Notes under the pieces: generated by a model
Told to the model about the DNA's origin: nothing
Database searches by the model: none
The model's input: the letters and a program-made list of their open reading frames with translations, nothing else
Made by a program: the position numbers and the translations under genes
Origin: [Leptolyngbya] sp. JSC-1
GTDB lineage: Bacteria; Cyanobacteriota; Cyanobacteriia; Elainellales; Elainellaceae
DNA: 64,000 nucleotides
Assembly (NCBI GenBank): GCA_000733415.1
Contig: KL662192.1
Span: 1,109,235 to 1,173,234, forward strand
Direction: 5' to 3'
Shown here: positions 26,299 through 35,348 of the stretch, in pieces
Layout of the letters: every line of letters starts with the position of its first letter
Numbering within the stretch: the stretch's first letter is position 1

Positions 26299-26967
26299 AT
26301 GAAAGCAATGGGCCAGCCAAATCGAATTCTGATTCTCTTTGCCCATCCTGCCTTGGAGAAGTCACGCATTAATCGGCAGTTGATTAGGGCGGTGCGCGAA
26401 ACGGATTCGATTACTATTCACGATCTATATGAGCACTATCCCAATTTCCACATCAATGTGAAGTGGGAGCAAGAACTGCTGTTGGCCCATGACATTATTG
26501 TGTTTCAACATCCCTTCTACTGGTACAGCAGTCCAGCGATTCTGAAGGAATGGCAAGATCTGGTTTTGGAGTATGGCTTTGCCTACGGTCACAATGGCAC
26601 GGCCCTGCAAGGAAAAAAAGTGCTTTCGGCCATTACCACCGGCGGCAGCAAACAAGCCTATTGCCGACAGGGGCACAACTACTTTACTGTCCGCGAACTG
26701 TTGACGCCCTTTGAGCAAACGGCTCGCCTCTGTGGCATGGAGTATCTACCGCCGTTTGTGATTCATGGCACCCATCAACTGCGGGAAGCCGATCAAATCG
26801 CTTTGTGCGTGGAAGAGTATCGCACCGCAATCGCGGCTTTGCGCGACGATGTAGTTGATTGGCAGCAACTGCCGCAACATCTATACCTGAATCATTATTT
26901 GTATGCGAACAAGCTAACGAATAATCCAGTGAATCATTCAGTGGAGCCATCCCTGCATGTCCAATGA
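26299..26967 (+). CDS. KefF/KefG-type NAD(P)H quinone reductase, potassium-efflux ancillary
   Basis: A 222-residue flavodoxin-fold flavoprotein. ILILFAHPALEKSRINRQL is the FMN-phosphate-binding start, FQHPFYWYSSPAILKEWQD and ITTGGSKQAYCRQGHNYF are family motifs of KefF/KefG/MdaB. KefF-type proteins bind the cytoplasmic face of KefC/KefB channels and activate glutathione-gated potassium efflux in electrophile stress. The next gene is the KefB-like antiporter, overlapping by 11 bases, which strongly supports this role. ATG 26308 is an alternative start. The about 30-residue tail is longer than in enterobacterial KefF. Confidence 0.85.
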   Translation: MKAMGQPNRILILFAHPALEKSRINRQLIRAVRETDSITIHDLYEHYPNFHINVKWEQELLLAHDIIVFQHPFYWYSSPAILKEWQDLVLEYGFAYGHNGTALQGKKVLSAITTGGSKQAYCRQGHNYFTVRELLTPFEQTARLCGMEYLPPFVIHGTHQLREADQIALCVEEYRTAIAALRDDVVDWQQLPQHLYLNHYLYANKLTNNPVNHSVEPSLHVQ

Positions 26968-28813
26968 GAATTTGTTTTTTCAGGCGTTCGTGTATCTGAC
27001 GGCTGCCGTGATCACAGTGCCCATCTCTAAACGCTTGGGGTTGGGGTCAGTGCTGGGATATCTGATTGCCGGGGTGATTATCGGCCCGTTTGGCTTGCGT
27101 TTGGTGGGGCAAGAGGGTCAGGATGTAATGCGCTTCGCTGAGTTTGGCGTGGTGATGATGCTGTTCCTGGTGGGCCTACAGCTTCAGCCGGATTTGCTGT
27201 GGCGAATGCGAATGCCGATTGTGGGACTGGGCGGGTTGCAGATGATTGCCAATGTGGTGCTGCTATCGGGGGTGGGCCTGCTGTTGGGGCTGTCGTGGCA
27301 GACGGCTCTGGCTATCTCCCTGATCCTGCCACTCTCTTCTACGGCGATTGGCGTTCAAACCCTAACCGAACGGGGACTGATGCGAACGCCGGGAGGCCAG
27401 TCTGCTTTTTCGGTATTGCTGTTTCAGGCTGTGGCGGTGATTCCGATTCTGGCGCTGCTGCCCCTACTGGCGGCAAATCCGGCGGTGGATCAAGCTGCTG
27501 CCCAAACTGGGCTGGCGGGCTGGCAGCAAACTCTGCTGGTGATCACGACGGTGGCAGGCATTGTCGTGGGTGGGCGGTTCTTGATGCGTCCGGTGTTTCG
27601 CTTTATTGCGGCGACACGGCTGCGGGAAATCTTCACGGCTACGGCGCTGCTGCTGGTGGTGGGGATTACTTTAGCAATGCAAGCGGTTGGTCTATCTCCG
27701 GCCTTGGGCACGTTTGTTGCTGGGGTAGTGCTGGCGGAGAGCGAATACCGGCATGAGCTAATGAGTACGATTGAACCGTTTCAGAGCTTACTGCTGGGAT
27801 TGTTTTTTCTCTCGGTGGGAGCGAGTATTGATTTTAATTTAGTCCTGGGACAACCGCTGCTGATTGTCGGGCTGATTATCGGTGTTTCCATTTTCAAATC
27901 TGGGCTGTTGATTGGGCTAGGCACACTGTTCAAACTGGGGCTGAGCCAAAGTATTTTGTTTGCCTTTGCCCTGGTGCAGGGCGATGAGTTTGCCTTTGTC
28001 TTGTTTTCCTTTGCGGCTCAGAGCAATGTGCTATCGGAAAATCTGGCCGGAATTTTGGTTGCGGTGGTTGCCCTCTCGATGCTGCTGTCGCCGCTGTTCA
28101 TGATTGCCTATGACCGATTGATCGAACCGCGCTTTGCAACTGCGTCTGACGAGCGGGAGGCTGACGAAATCGACGACAACGAAAATCCAGTCATCATTGC
28201 TGGGTTTGGTCGATTTGGGCAGATTGTAGGTCGATTGCTGCTGGCAAATGGCTGTTCGATTACGGTGCTGGAACACAATCCCGCCCAGATTGAACTGCTG
28301 CGTCGATTTGGCTGGAAGGTGTTTTACGGCGATGCCTCGCGGATCGATTTGCTCTATGCCGCGGGTGCAGATCAGGCCAAGCTGCTGGTGATCGCGATTG
28401 ACGATAGCGAGAAAATCCTGGAAATGGTCGATCTGGCGCGGAAACACTTTCCAGGCTTGAAACTTCTGGCGCGGGCGATCGATCGACGCCATGCCTATGA
28501 GCTGATTCGACGTGAGGTAGATGTAATTCAGCGGGAAACGTTTAGCTCGGCTTTGGATATGGGGGTTGAAGCCCTTAAGCTGCTGGGAGTCCGCTCCTAT
28601 CGAGCACACCGAGCGGCTCAGACCTTTAGGCATCACGATGAGGAAGCCCTGCATGACATGGCGGCGATGGCGGAAGATGATTCAGCGTTGATGGCCCGAT
28701 CGCGACAGTTGAGTGAAGATCTAGAGCAAATTCTGCAATCTGACGAACGAGAAATGGACCATGAGGTGGATCGAGCCTGGGATCTGTTGGCACAGCAACA
28801 AGAGAGTCAATAG
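26957..28813 (+). CDS. KefB/KefC-type potassium/proton antiporter
   Basis: A 618-residue membrane transporter of the CPA2 family. Twelve or so hydrophobic helices (residues about 5-390) form the Na+/H+ exchanger domain, including VMMLFLVGLQLQPDLLW and LSSTAIGVQTL. A TrkA-N (RCK-N) nucleotide-binding domain follows, starting at PVIIAGFGRFGQIVGRLLLANG (about 413), with GDASRIDLLYAAG. In E. coli such systems release K+ to acidify the cytoplasm during electrophile stress. ATG 26957 overlaps the end of the KefF-like gene, giving translational coupling. The C-terminus is acidic. Confidence 0.9.
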   Translation: MSNENLFFQAFVYLTAAVITVPISKRLGLGSVLGYLIAGVIIGPFGLRLVGQEGQDVMRFAEFGVVMMLFLVGLQLQPDLLWRMRMPIVGLGGLQMIANVVLLSGVGLLLGLSWQTALAISLILPLSSTAIGVQTLTERGLMRTPGGQSAFSVLLFQAVAVIPILALLPLLAANPAVDQAAAQTGLAGWQQTLLVITTVAGIVVGGRFLMRPVFRFIAATRLREIFTATALLLVVGITLAMQAVGLSPALGTFVAGVVLAESEYRHELMSTIEPFQSLLLGLFFLSVGASIDFNLVLGQPLLIVGLIIGVSIFKSGLLIGLGTLFKLGLSQSILFAFALVQGDEFAFVLFSFAAQSNVLSENLAGILVAVVALSMLLSPLFMIAYDRLIEPRFATASDEREADEIDDNENPVIIAGFGRFGQIVGRLLLANGCSITVLEHNPAQIELLRRFGWKVFYGDASRIDLLYAAGADQAKLLVIAIDDSEKILEMVDLARKHFPGLKLLARAIDRRHAYELIRREVDVIQRETFSSALDMGVEALKLLGVRSYRAHRAAQTFRHHDEEALHDMAAMAEDDSALMARSRQLSEDLEQILQSDEREMDHEVDRAWDLLAQQQESQ

Positions 28814-28854
28814 TCAGCTATTGCTGGTTTCAGCATCGGGATTCTGTCATATTT

Positions 28855-29148
28855 GTGGCTATGGATAATCAGAACATGGTCGGATTTACCCAACTTTATC
28901 CCAGCTTTTTGTCGGTATCGATGCAGCGAGTTTGGATTTTGAATGACTTGTTTGTGGCAGAGAATTACCGTAAACAGGGAGTTGCTAACTTACTCATGGA
29001 TGCAGCGGAAGAATACGCACAAGATACTGGTGCAGTTCGCATTGTTTTAGCGACCCAAATTACGAATACCGCTGCTCAAACGCTGTATGAATCCCGCAAC
29101 TACCTTAGAGACGAAGCTTTCTATCACTACATGTTACGGTTAGTTTGA
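28855..29148 (+). pseudogene. GNAT acetyltransferase, N-terminally truncated
   Basis: The 97-codon frame from GTG 28855 holds the acetyl-CoA-binding core of a GNAT enzyme: VWILNDLFVAENYRKQGVANLL (motif A, QGVAN) and ATQITNTAAQTLYESRNY (motif B). GNAT proteins are usually 145-160 residues. The first 45-50 residues (beta-1, alpha-1, alpha-2) are missing, although the frame stays open upstream into the end of kefB with RDSVIFVAMDNQ still family-like. It looks like a gene that lost its 5' end where it joins kefB. A short functional protein cannot be excluded. Confidence 0.55.
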
Positions 29149-29169
29149 TTGATCAATAGAGGCAATCTA

Positions 29170-29673
29170 ATGAATATGAACTTAAATAGTGAATCAACCA
29201 AGAAATTGAGCACAAGTATACAGAAAGTTCAAGCTGCTCTCTCAGCAATGGGCTTAAACCTTCAGGTTGTTGAATTGCCATCCAGTACCAGAACGGCTCA
29301 GGAAGCGGCTGAAGCAATTGGGTGTACTGTTCCGCAAATTATGAAATCTCTTGTGTTTCGAGCCAAAGAATCGGGTAAGCCAATTTTGGTGCTTGCCAGT
29401 GGAGCCAATCGGGTGAATGAGAAACGCCTGAGTGAAATTGTGGCAGAACCGATCGAAAAAGCCACTGCTGATTTTGTTCGAGAGAAAACCGGGTTTGTGA
29501 TCGGCGGCGTTCCCCCGGTGGCGCATAGAGAAATGATCGAAACCTATATTGATGAGGACTTGCTGCAATATGAGGAGCTATGGGCAGCGGCAGGAACCCC
29601 CAACGCTGTGTTTAGGCTCAGTTCTGCTGATATCGAGCGGATGATCAATGGCCGAACTATTTCGGTGCGATAA
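29170..29673 (+). CDS. YbaK/EbsC family aminoacyl-tRNA editing protein
   Basis: A 167-residue YbaK/ProX-type protein, which hydrolyses mischarged tRNAs such as Cys- or Ala-tRNA(Pro). The family pattern is clear: RTAQEAAEAIGCTVPQIMKSLVF, the key Lys in MKSLVF, VLASGANRVNEKRLSEI, and GFVIGGVPPVAH with the substrate-pocket GxxP. ATG 29170 is preferred to the TTG at 29149 because it gives a normal length. It lies 21 bases after the GNAT fragment, on the same strand. Confidence 0.85.
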   Translation: MNMNLNSESTKKLSTSIQKVQAALSAMGLNLQVVELPSSTRTAQEAAEAIGCTVPQIMKSLVFRAKESGKPILVLASGANRVNEKRLSEIVAEPIEKATADFVREKTGFVIGGVPPVAHREMIETYIDEDLLQYEELWAAAGTPNAVFRLSSADIERMINGRTISVR

Positions 29674-29741
29674 GTTTGATTATGCTGATGTTGTTGAACA
29701 TTCAATTAGATAGTCAATTAAACATTCAATTAAACATTCAA

Positions 29742-29969
29742 TTAGGCAGTAGCGATTGCCTGACGAAACCTACGAATTGCTTCGGCAGCGTCAGTTTTCG
29801 CCATCAAGACGCAGCGCTCTAACAGCTCAATGTCCAATTCCTCCAGCCCAGGCAGCTGACTGCGATCGATACGATGATAGCCATCAGCACCGAGATGATA
29901 AAGCGTGAAAGTGCCATCCTGCCAGAATCACACTTCAGGAACGCCAAGTGCCTGATAGCGAGTTAATTT
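29742..29969 (-). pseudogene. Uma2 (DUF820) C-terminal fragment with internal stop
   Basis: The minus-strand frame reads KLTRYQALGVPEV, a TGA at 29928-29930, then FWQDGTFTLYHLGADGYHRI and a C-terminal helix to the stop at 29742-29744. This is the last third of a Uma2 protein (YxxLGVPEVWFW is a family hallmark), with the Trp codon TGG turned into TGA. The N-terminal nuclease part is missing: the fragment abuts the 3' end of the hybrid kinase gene. Confidence 0.7.
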
Positions 29970-32900
29970 ACTGGGATTTAAGCAGCATTGTAATCGAACT
30001 CACTAGCGTATCTGGTTCTACAGGTTTAGCGATGTGTTGCTGAAAGCCTGCGGCCAATGCCTGCTGCTGGTTGAATTCTCCGGCATAGGCGGTTAGGGCA
30101 ATGGCTGGGATCTGTCCACCTTCGGGCAGTAATTCTCGAATCTTGTGAAGTAGGGTGTAGCCATCCATCTCAGGCATGCCGATGTCGGTTAGCAAAACAT
30201 CGGGCTGGAATTGCTCCACCTGCTGGAGAGCCTCCGTAGCTGAAGTGCTGGCTCTAACGGTTGCTCCAGATTGCTCCAGGATAAATCGCACCAACTCCAG
30301 ATTGTCTGTTTCGTCATCTACAGCCAGAATCCGGATAGCAGCAAGGGGCAGGGGAGGGGCGCTAGGAGATTCACGCCTTATCTCTTCTGGCTTTGCAGCA
30401 ACTGGCTTCACCCACAACGGTAGAGTCACAGTGAACGTGGCTCCTTGGCCTTCTCCAGGGCTAGCAGCTTCGATCGTCCCTCCGTGCATTTCAACAATTT
30501 GGCGCGCAATCGCTAAACCGAGGCCCAACCCGCCGAATTGACGTGTGATTGAACTATCGGCCTGACGAAAATACTCGAAGATGTGAGGCAGAAATTCTGG
30601 CGAAATGCCTTTGCCGGTGTCGGTAACGGTGATTTGGGCGTAGGGGTGGAGGGAGGAAGGTGATGGGGAAGATGGGGAAGATGCGGCTCGTGAGCCTCGC
30701 CGAACGAGGGAAGATGGGGAAGGTGAGGACGATCCTGCTCCCCTATCTCCCTCATCAACTCGCTCCAGTCGCACCTCGACTCGCCCGCCTTCGGGTGTAA
30801 ATTTGACGGCATTCGAGAGCAGATTCCACACTACTTGCTGCAAGCGATTGAAGTCGCCCATGACCTGGAGAGGCGTTGAGGTGTTCGGAGATTCATTCAC
30901 CGGTCCACTCATCCACTCATCCACGACCTGCCTCGCTATAAATCTCAGCTCAATTCCCTTTGCTTCTGCTGCCAACCGCACCGTTTCTTTTGCTGCTTCA
31001 ATGACGGCAACTAGATCGACGGGGCCAACATTCAATACCAGTTTGCCGCGCAGGATGCGGGAAATGTCTAGCAAATCGTCGATTAGTTGAATTTGCAATT
31101 TGGTGTTGCGCTCGATCGTTTCTAGGGCACGATTGGTCTGTTGGGCGTCGAGGTGGCCGTTGCGTAATAGTCTGATCCAACCCAGAATCGGGTTGAGAGG
31201 GGTGCGTAACTCGTGGGACAGTACGGCTAAAAATTCATCCTTGATCCGATTGGCGGCTTCGGCTTCGGCTCGAGCGGCAGTCTCCGAGGCTAAGCTGCGG
31301 GCTAGTTCGGCTTGGGCCTGTTTTTGAGCCGTCACATCTCGAATCGTGACAATCGCTAAAATGATCTGGTTTTGCTTGTCCAAAATGGGTGTGCCGCCGT
31401 AGCTGCCAATGAAGGTTTGGCCCGTATCACGACGGTGGACCTGAATTTCACAGTTCGAGAAGGTTTCACCCTGCAAGGCTCTAGAGATAGGCCACTGCTC
31501 CATAGGAACGAAATTCCCCTGCAAATCATGCACTTCGATGGTGTTGGGAAACTCGCGGAGATGGTGCTGCACCTGCTCCAGACTGTCGTATCCATGCAGA
31601 GCTAGCGCTGCTGGGTTAAACATCAAGATGTTGCCCTGCGGATCGGCGATCACCAACCCCTCAGTCATGCTGTTAATCACGGCTTCTAGCTGTCCGAGGC
31701 TGGTTTCCAGCTGCTGGAGCAATCGTTCGCGTTCGACTTCAAAGCGTTTGCGATCGCTGATATCGATTGACATCCCGCCCAATAGGGAGCGTCCCGTTGC
31801 ATCTTTGAGCGGAAATTTGACCGAAAGGTAATGGGGCTGATCATCATCGAGCGGATTTAGCTCAACCACTTGAATCATCTGTCCAGATTGCAAGACGGCC
31901 CGATCATTAGCTCGAAACGTTTGAGCGACATCAGCGGCAAAGAAATCAAAATCGGTCTTACCCAGCCACTCGGCCAGAGGGCGGTTAAAAGCGCGCTCCA
32001 CGCTGGGATTGACATACACATAACATCCCAATTCATCTTTGATATAGGCATTGATGGGACAATAACTCATGAAGCTTTGAAACAGGGCCTGACTGGCTTG
32101 AAGTTCTTCTTCGGTCTGTTTCCGCTCTATAAATTGCCCAATCTGACTGCCAATAGCTGTCACCATCTGCAGCAAGTTCTGATCGGGTTCTTGACACCGA
32201 TCGCTAAAGCATTCAATTACGCCTAAAATATCTTGATTCAGCGAAACCGGAAACCCAAATACGCTGCGCAACCCCACCTCCAAGGCAACCGCCTTTCTTG
32301 GAAAATCAACATCTTCAGCTACATCGGGAATCCACGTGGCTTCGCCCCTTTCCCAGATCCGACCCGGTAAGCCCATGCCTGGGGTAAAGGTCATGGTTTG
32401 GTTGATCTGGATCAAGGCAGTGGCATCTAGTCCGGGGGAATACCAGCCATGCAGATAGCGTAGGGTTTGGGTCTGCGGGTCAACTCGCCAAAAGCAGCCT
32501 ATCTGCCAACCCAGGCTTTCACAAAGCGACTGCAAGACTAGGGGTATTGCATCACTAATGGCGGTTGCCTCAGCTAAGGCTCGTGCGATGGTGTATTGAA
32601 TGGCTAACTGCTGCTCGGCTCGTTTGCGTTCGCTGACATCGAGAATGAAACTGATGATTTGTTCTGGATTATCTTCTAGCAGCGCTGTTCCCACCACCAC
32701 CGGCACGCGCTGCCCCTGCTTGCCCATGAATGCTTTTTCGTAGGGTGTATTTTTCCCTTTGGTAAGCAGTTCTTCGTAGGCAGACCTATCTAAATATTTC
32801 AAATCTGCTGGTGTCATCTCATCCCAACGAATTCGTCCGGCTATTAGATCGGCGCGAGTGTAGCCAACGCTGTTGAGAAACGCATCGTTGGCATCAGTGA

Positions 32901-33348
32901 TAGCGCCATAAATATCTGCTGAGACTACACCAATGACGTTAGAATTAACCAAACGACGAAATTTAGATTCGCTGGCTTTTAGCTGCCGTAGGCTCGCTTT
33001 AGTTTGCTGTTGGGCACGGCGCAGTGAACCAATCAGAATGCTAATCAGAATGCCTTCTAGCAGGAAAATAATTGTTCTGCTACTGCCCACCGTGCCGAGT
33101 GAGAAGGCATAGGTGGGAGCTATAAAGAAATAGTTGGCTAGCAGGGCCGACAGCACCGTGGCTATAAGGCCGCCCCGCCGACCCCGATACAGGGCTGCAA
33201 TCGGCACAGAGCCGAAAAATAATAGAAATGGGGTTTCGGTCATCCCTAACCAAGGATCGAGGCCGATCATCAGCAGGAGAGCTATGACGACGCTTCCGGT
33301 GGCAACAACACAATCTAGGGTGAGCGAATTGAGCTTTGGCATGGTCAA
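29968..33348 (-). CDS. membrane hybrid histidine kinase with PAS, GAF and receiver domains
   Basis: An 1126-residue sensor. Domain order: a DUF4118/KdpD-like four-helix membrane part (about 10-112), coiled coil, PAS (125-245), GAF (250-415), PAS (425-535), PAS (550-670), HisKA with His712 in SHELRTPLNP, HATPase with N box WNLLSNAVKFTPEGG and G boxes DTGKGIS and GGLGLGLA, and a C-terminal receiver (about 1005-1122) with phospho-Asp in LLTDIGMP. The ligand is unknown. A Ser/Pro-rich insert at about 865-895, between the N box and G1 box of the ATPase domain, comes from the same DNA repeat as in rfpA. It is a lone gene. Confidence 0.88.
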   Translation of the reverse strand: MTMPKLNSLTLDCVVATGSVVIALLLMIGLDPWLGMTETPFLLFFGSVPIAALYRGRRGGLIATVLSALLANYFFIAPTYAFSLGTVGSSRTIIFLLEGILISILIGSLRRAQQQTKASLRQLKASESKFRRLVNSNVIGVVSADIYGAITDANDAFLNSVGYTRADLIAGRIRWDEMTPADLKYLDRSAYEELLTKGKNTPYEKAFMGKQGQRVPVVVGTALLEDNPEQIISFILDVSERKRAEQQLAIQYTIARALAEATAISDAIPLVLQSLCESLGWQIGCFWRVDPQTQTLRYLHGWYSPGLDATALIQINQTMTFTPGMGLPGRIWERGEATWIPDVAEDVDFPRKAVALEVGLRSVFGFPVSLNQDILGVIECFSDRCQEPDQNLLQMVTAIGSQIGQFIERKQTEEELQASQALFQSFMSYCPINAYIKDELGCYVYVNPSVERAFNRPLAEWLGKTDFDFFAADVAQTFRANDRAVLQSGQMIQVVELNPLDDDQPHYLSVKFPLKDATGRSLLGGMSIDISDRKRFEVERERLLQQLETSLGQLEAVINSMTEGLVIADPQGNILMFNPAALALHGYDSLEQVQHHLREFPNTIEVHDLQGNFVPMEQWPISRALQGETFSNCEIQVHRRDTGQTFIGSYGGTPILDKQNQIILAIVTIRDVTAQKQAQAELARSLASETAARAEAEAANRIKDEFLAVLSHELRTPLNPILGWIRLLRNGHLDAQQTNRALETIERNTKLQIQLIDDLLDISRILRGKLVLNVGPVDLVAVIEAAKETVRLAAEAKGIELRFIARQVVDEWMSGPVNESPNTSTPLQVMGDFNRLQQVVWNLLSNAVKFTPEGGRVEVRLERVDEGDRGAGSSSPSPSSLVRRGSRAASSPSSPSPSSLHPYAQITVTDTGKGISPEFLPHIFEYFRQADSSITRQFGGLGLGLAIARQIVEMHGGTIEAASPGEGQGATFTVTLPLWVKPVAAKPEEIRRESPSAPPLPLAAIRILAVDDETDNLELVRFILEQSGATVRASTSATEALQQVEQFQPDVLLTDIGMPEMDGYTLLHKIRELLPEGGQIPAIALTAYAGEFNQQQALAAGFQQHIAKPVEPDTLVSSITMLLKSQ
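30642..30740 (-). repeat. dispersed repeat copy inside the hybrid kinase gene
   Basis: On the minus strand this stretch has CTCGTTCGGCGAGGCTCACG followed by CCCCATCTTCC units, matching the rfpA copy (1676-1790) and the copy after glpK. It is translated in frame as a Ser/Pro linker inside the ATP-binding domain. Confidence 0.7.
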
Positions 33349-33889
33349 CAGCGGAAGTCAGCAGCGCGGATCAGCAGTGGAGGGTTATTTCACGCCACAG
33401 GCAGAAAATCGGCAAAACGATTGCCGTACAACACCTCCGTGTTGATTTTCTACCATCAGACAGAGGAAGGAATCTACCTCTAGAGCGAAATTTTAACTTC
33501 CTGTATAGGGCACTACTTCTAAGAAATTTCTCATCCATCCTTCATTGAACGTTCATGAGGGAGGTCTCATCAATCCTTCATTGACAATTCACACCCCTTT
33601 GGCAAGCTGTAGACATGAAACTAGAGGTGAAAGTCAGCATGAAGTATGGAGAGAGTTCTAACGTAAGTTCGGGAACGTTAGACCGCTAAGCAGTAGAAGT
33701 TTTGCTGACTTCCAGCTTAGAGCCTATTCAAAACTCCCAAAGGGTTGTGAAACTCAGAAGCTCTAACGAGGGTTCGGATCGGTAGCGCAGGATATTGTCA
33801 GCTTGAGTTGGTCAATTGACAACAAGTGTTTGAGTCTTCGTTCAAGTTCCTGGTTCAAGTTCTTTACAAGTTGCTGAGAGGTAAGTCTT
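33349..33889. promoter_or_regulatory. long leader before the polysaccharide cluster
   Basis: This 541-base gap separates the kinase start from the UDP-glucose dehydrogenase. A near-direct repeat, TCATCCATCCTTCATTGA and TCATCAATCCTTCATTGA, lies at about 33530-33547 and 33567-33584. TCTAACG-type words recur around 33657-33780. The ribosome site is GAGAGG at about 33876-33881. No gene is seen; it probably holds the promoter of the 33.9-48.3 kb cluster. Confidence 0.4.
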
Positions 33890-35293
33890 ATGCAAGTATG
33901 CGTGATTGGAACGGGATATGTAGGTTTAGTGACTGGTGTATGCTTAGCTCACGTCGGGCATGATGTAGTTTGCGTAGACAAGGATGAAACAAAAGTAGCG
34001 TTAATGCAGTCTGGACAGTCTCCGATCTACGAGCCGGGATTGTCGGAGTTGATGAAATCTTCAATGCAGTCTGGGAATCTATCGTTTACGTCTAATCTGG
34101 CAGATGGGGTTGCCCACGGAGAGATTCTGTTTATTGCGGTGGGTACACCAGCCCTGCCCAGCGGTGAAAGCGATACGCGCTATGTAGAAGCAGTAGCTCG
34201 CGGCATTGGTGAGCATTTGAACGGCGGCTACAAGGTAATTGTGAACAAGTCTACCGTACCCGTTGGATCTGGTGATTGGGTCCGCCGCATCGTCATAGAT
34301 GGAGTTGCAGAACGTCAGGAGCTAATTGCTGGATTTGATGTGGTCAGCAATCCTGAATTCTTGCGCGAAGGCTCTGCCATTTACGATACCTTCAACCCGG
34401 ATCGAATTGTGTTGGGTAGCCACAGTGATCGGGCCATCGCCTTGATGCAGCAACTCTATGAGCCAATCGTCAATCGCCAGTTTGCTGCTGACCCAACTCT
34501 GCCGCCCGTTCCCGTGGTAATTACCGACCTGGCTTCGGCAGAAATGATCAAGTATGCCGCCAACTCGTTTCTCGCCACCAAAATTAGCTTTATCAACGAA
34601 ATTGCCAATATCTGCGACCGGGTGGGGGCGGATGTCACCCAGGTGGCGACCGGCATTGGTCTCGATTCGCGCATCGGCAACAAGTTCTTGCAGGCGGGGA
34701 TCGGTTGGGGTGGTTCCTGTTTTCCCAAGGATGTATCAGCGCTGGTGCATATTGCGGAAGACTATGGCTACGATGCCTCATTGCTCAAGGCAACCGTCAG
34801 CACCAACCGTCAGCAGCGGTGGCTGGCCATCGAAAAACTGCAGCAGGTGCTGAAAATCCTCAAGGGTAAAACGATTGGTCTGCTGGGGCTGACCTTTAAA
34901 CCCGACACCGACGACCTGCGCGATGCCCCTGCCCTGGATTTGATCGAACAACTCCATCGACTCGGTGCCAAAGTCAAAGCCTACGATCCCTTCTATACCG
35001 CAACCGACGCCCCGGTCCCTGCCTTGCCTCAGACAGCATGCCTGACTCCCACGGTCGAAGATCTAGCGGCTGGCTGTGATGCGCTGGTTTTGGTGACTGA
35101 CTGGCCCCAGTTCCGTCAACTTGACTACGCTCAGCTAGCACAGCAGATGGTGACGCCGATTTTGCTAGACGGACGCAATTACCTAGATCCACAGCTATTG
35201 GTGGACGCTGGCTTCTATTACGTGGGTATGGGCCGCCCCAACTTTGGCTATGTCCGGTCTAGTCAGGTCCCGTCGCCGCTGCCATTAGCCTGA
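33890..35293 (+). CDS. UDP-glucose 6-dehydrogenase
   Basis: A 467-residue cytoplasmic enzyme that oxidises UDP-glucose to UDP-glucuronate with two NAD+. The NAD-binding start VCVIGTGYVGLVTGVCLAHV, the VNKSTVPVGSGD and NPEFLREGSAI motifs, and the catalytic Cys277 in GIGWGGSCFPKD are all present, as is the C-terminal domain GLTFKPDTDDLRDAPALDLI. It opens the polysaccharide cluster and supplies UDP-glucuronate, which the epimerase at the far end could convert to UDP-galacturonate. Most members of the family in cyanobacteria have this length. Confidence 0.95.
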   Translation: MQVCVIGTGYVGLVTGVCLAHVGHDVVCVDKDETKVALMQSGQSPIYEPGLSELMKSSMQSGNLSFTSNLADGVAHGEILFIAVGTPALPSGESDTRYVEAVARGIGEHLNGGYKVIVNKSTVPVGSGDWVRRIVIDGVAERQELIAGFDVVSNPEFLREGSAIYDTFNPDRIVLGSHSDRAIALMQQLYEPIVNRQFAADPTLPPVPVVITDLASAEMIKYAANSFLATKISFINEIANICDRVGADVTQVATGIGLDSRIGNKFLQAGIGWGGSCFPKDVSALVHIAEDYGYDASLLKATVSTNRQQRWLAIEKLQQVLKILKGKTIGLLGLTFKPDTDDLRDAPALDLIEQLHRLGAKVKAYDPFYTATDAPVPALPQTACLTPTVEDLAAGCDALVLVTDWPQFRQLDYAQLAQQMVTPILLDGRNYLDPQLLVDAGFYYVGMGRPNFGYVRSSQVPSPLPLA

Positions 35294-35348
35294 GCCGTTT
35301 GATCCTCACATCACTGACCGACAGTCAGAAACACGGAGATTTTTGCAG

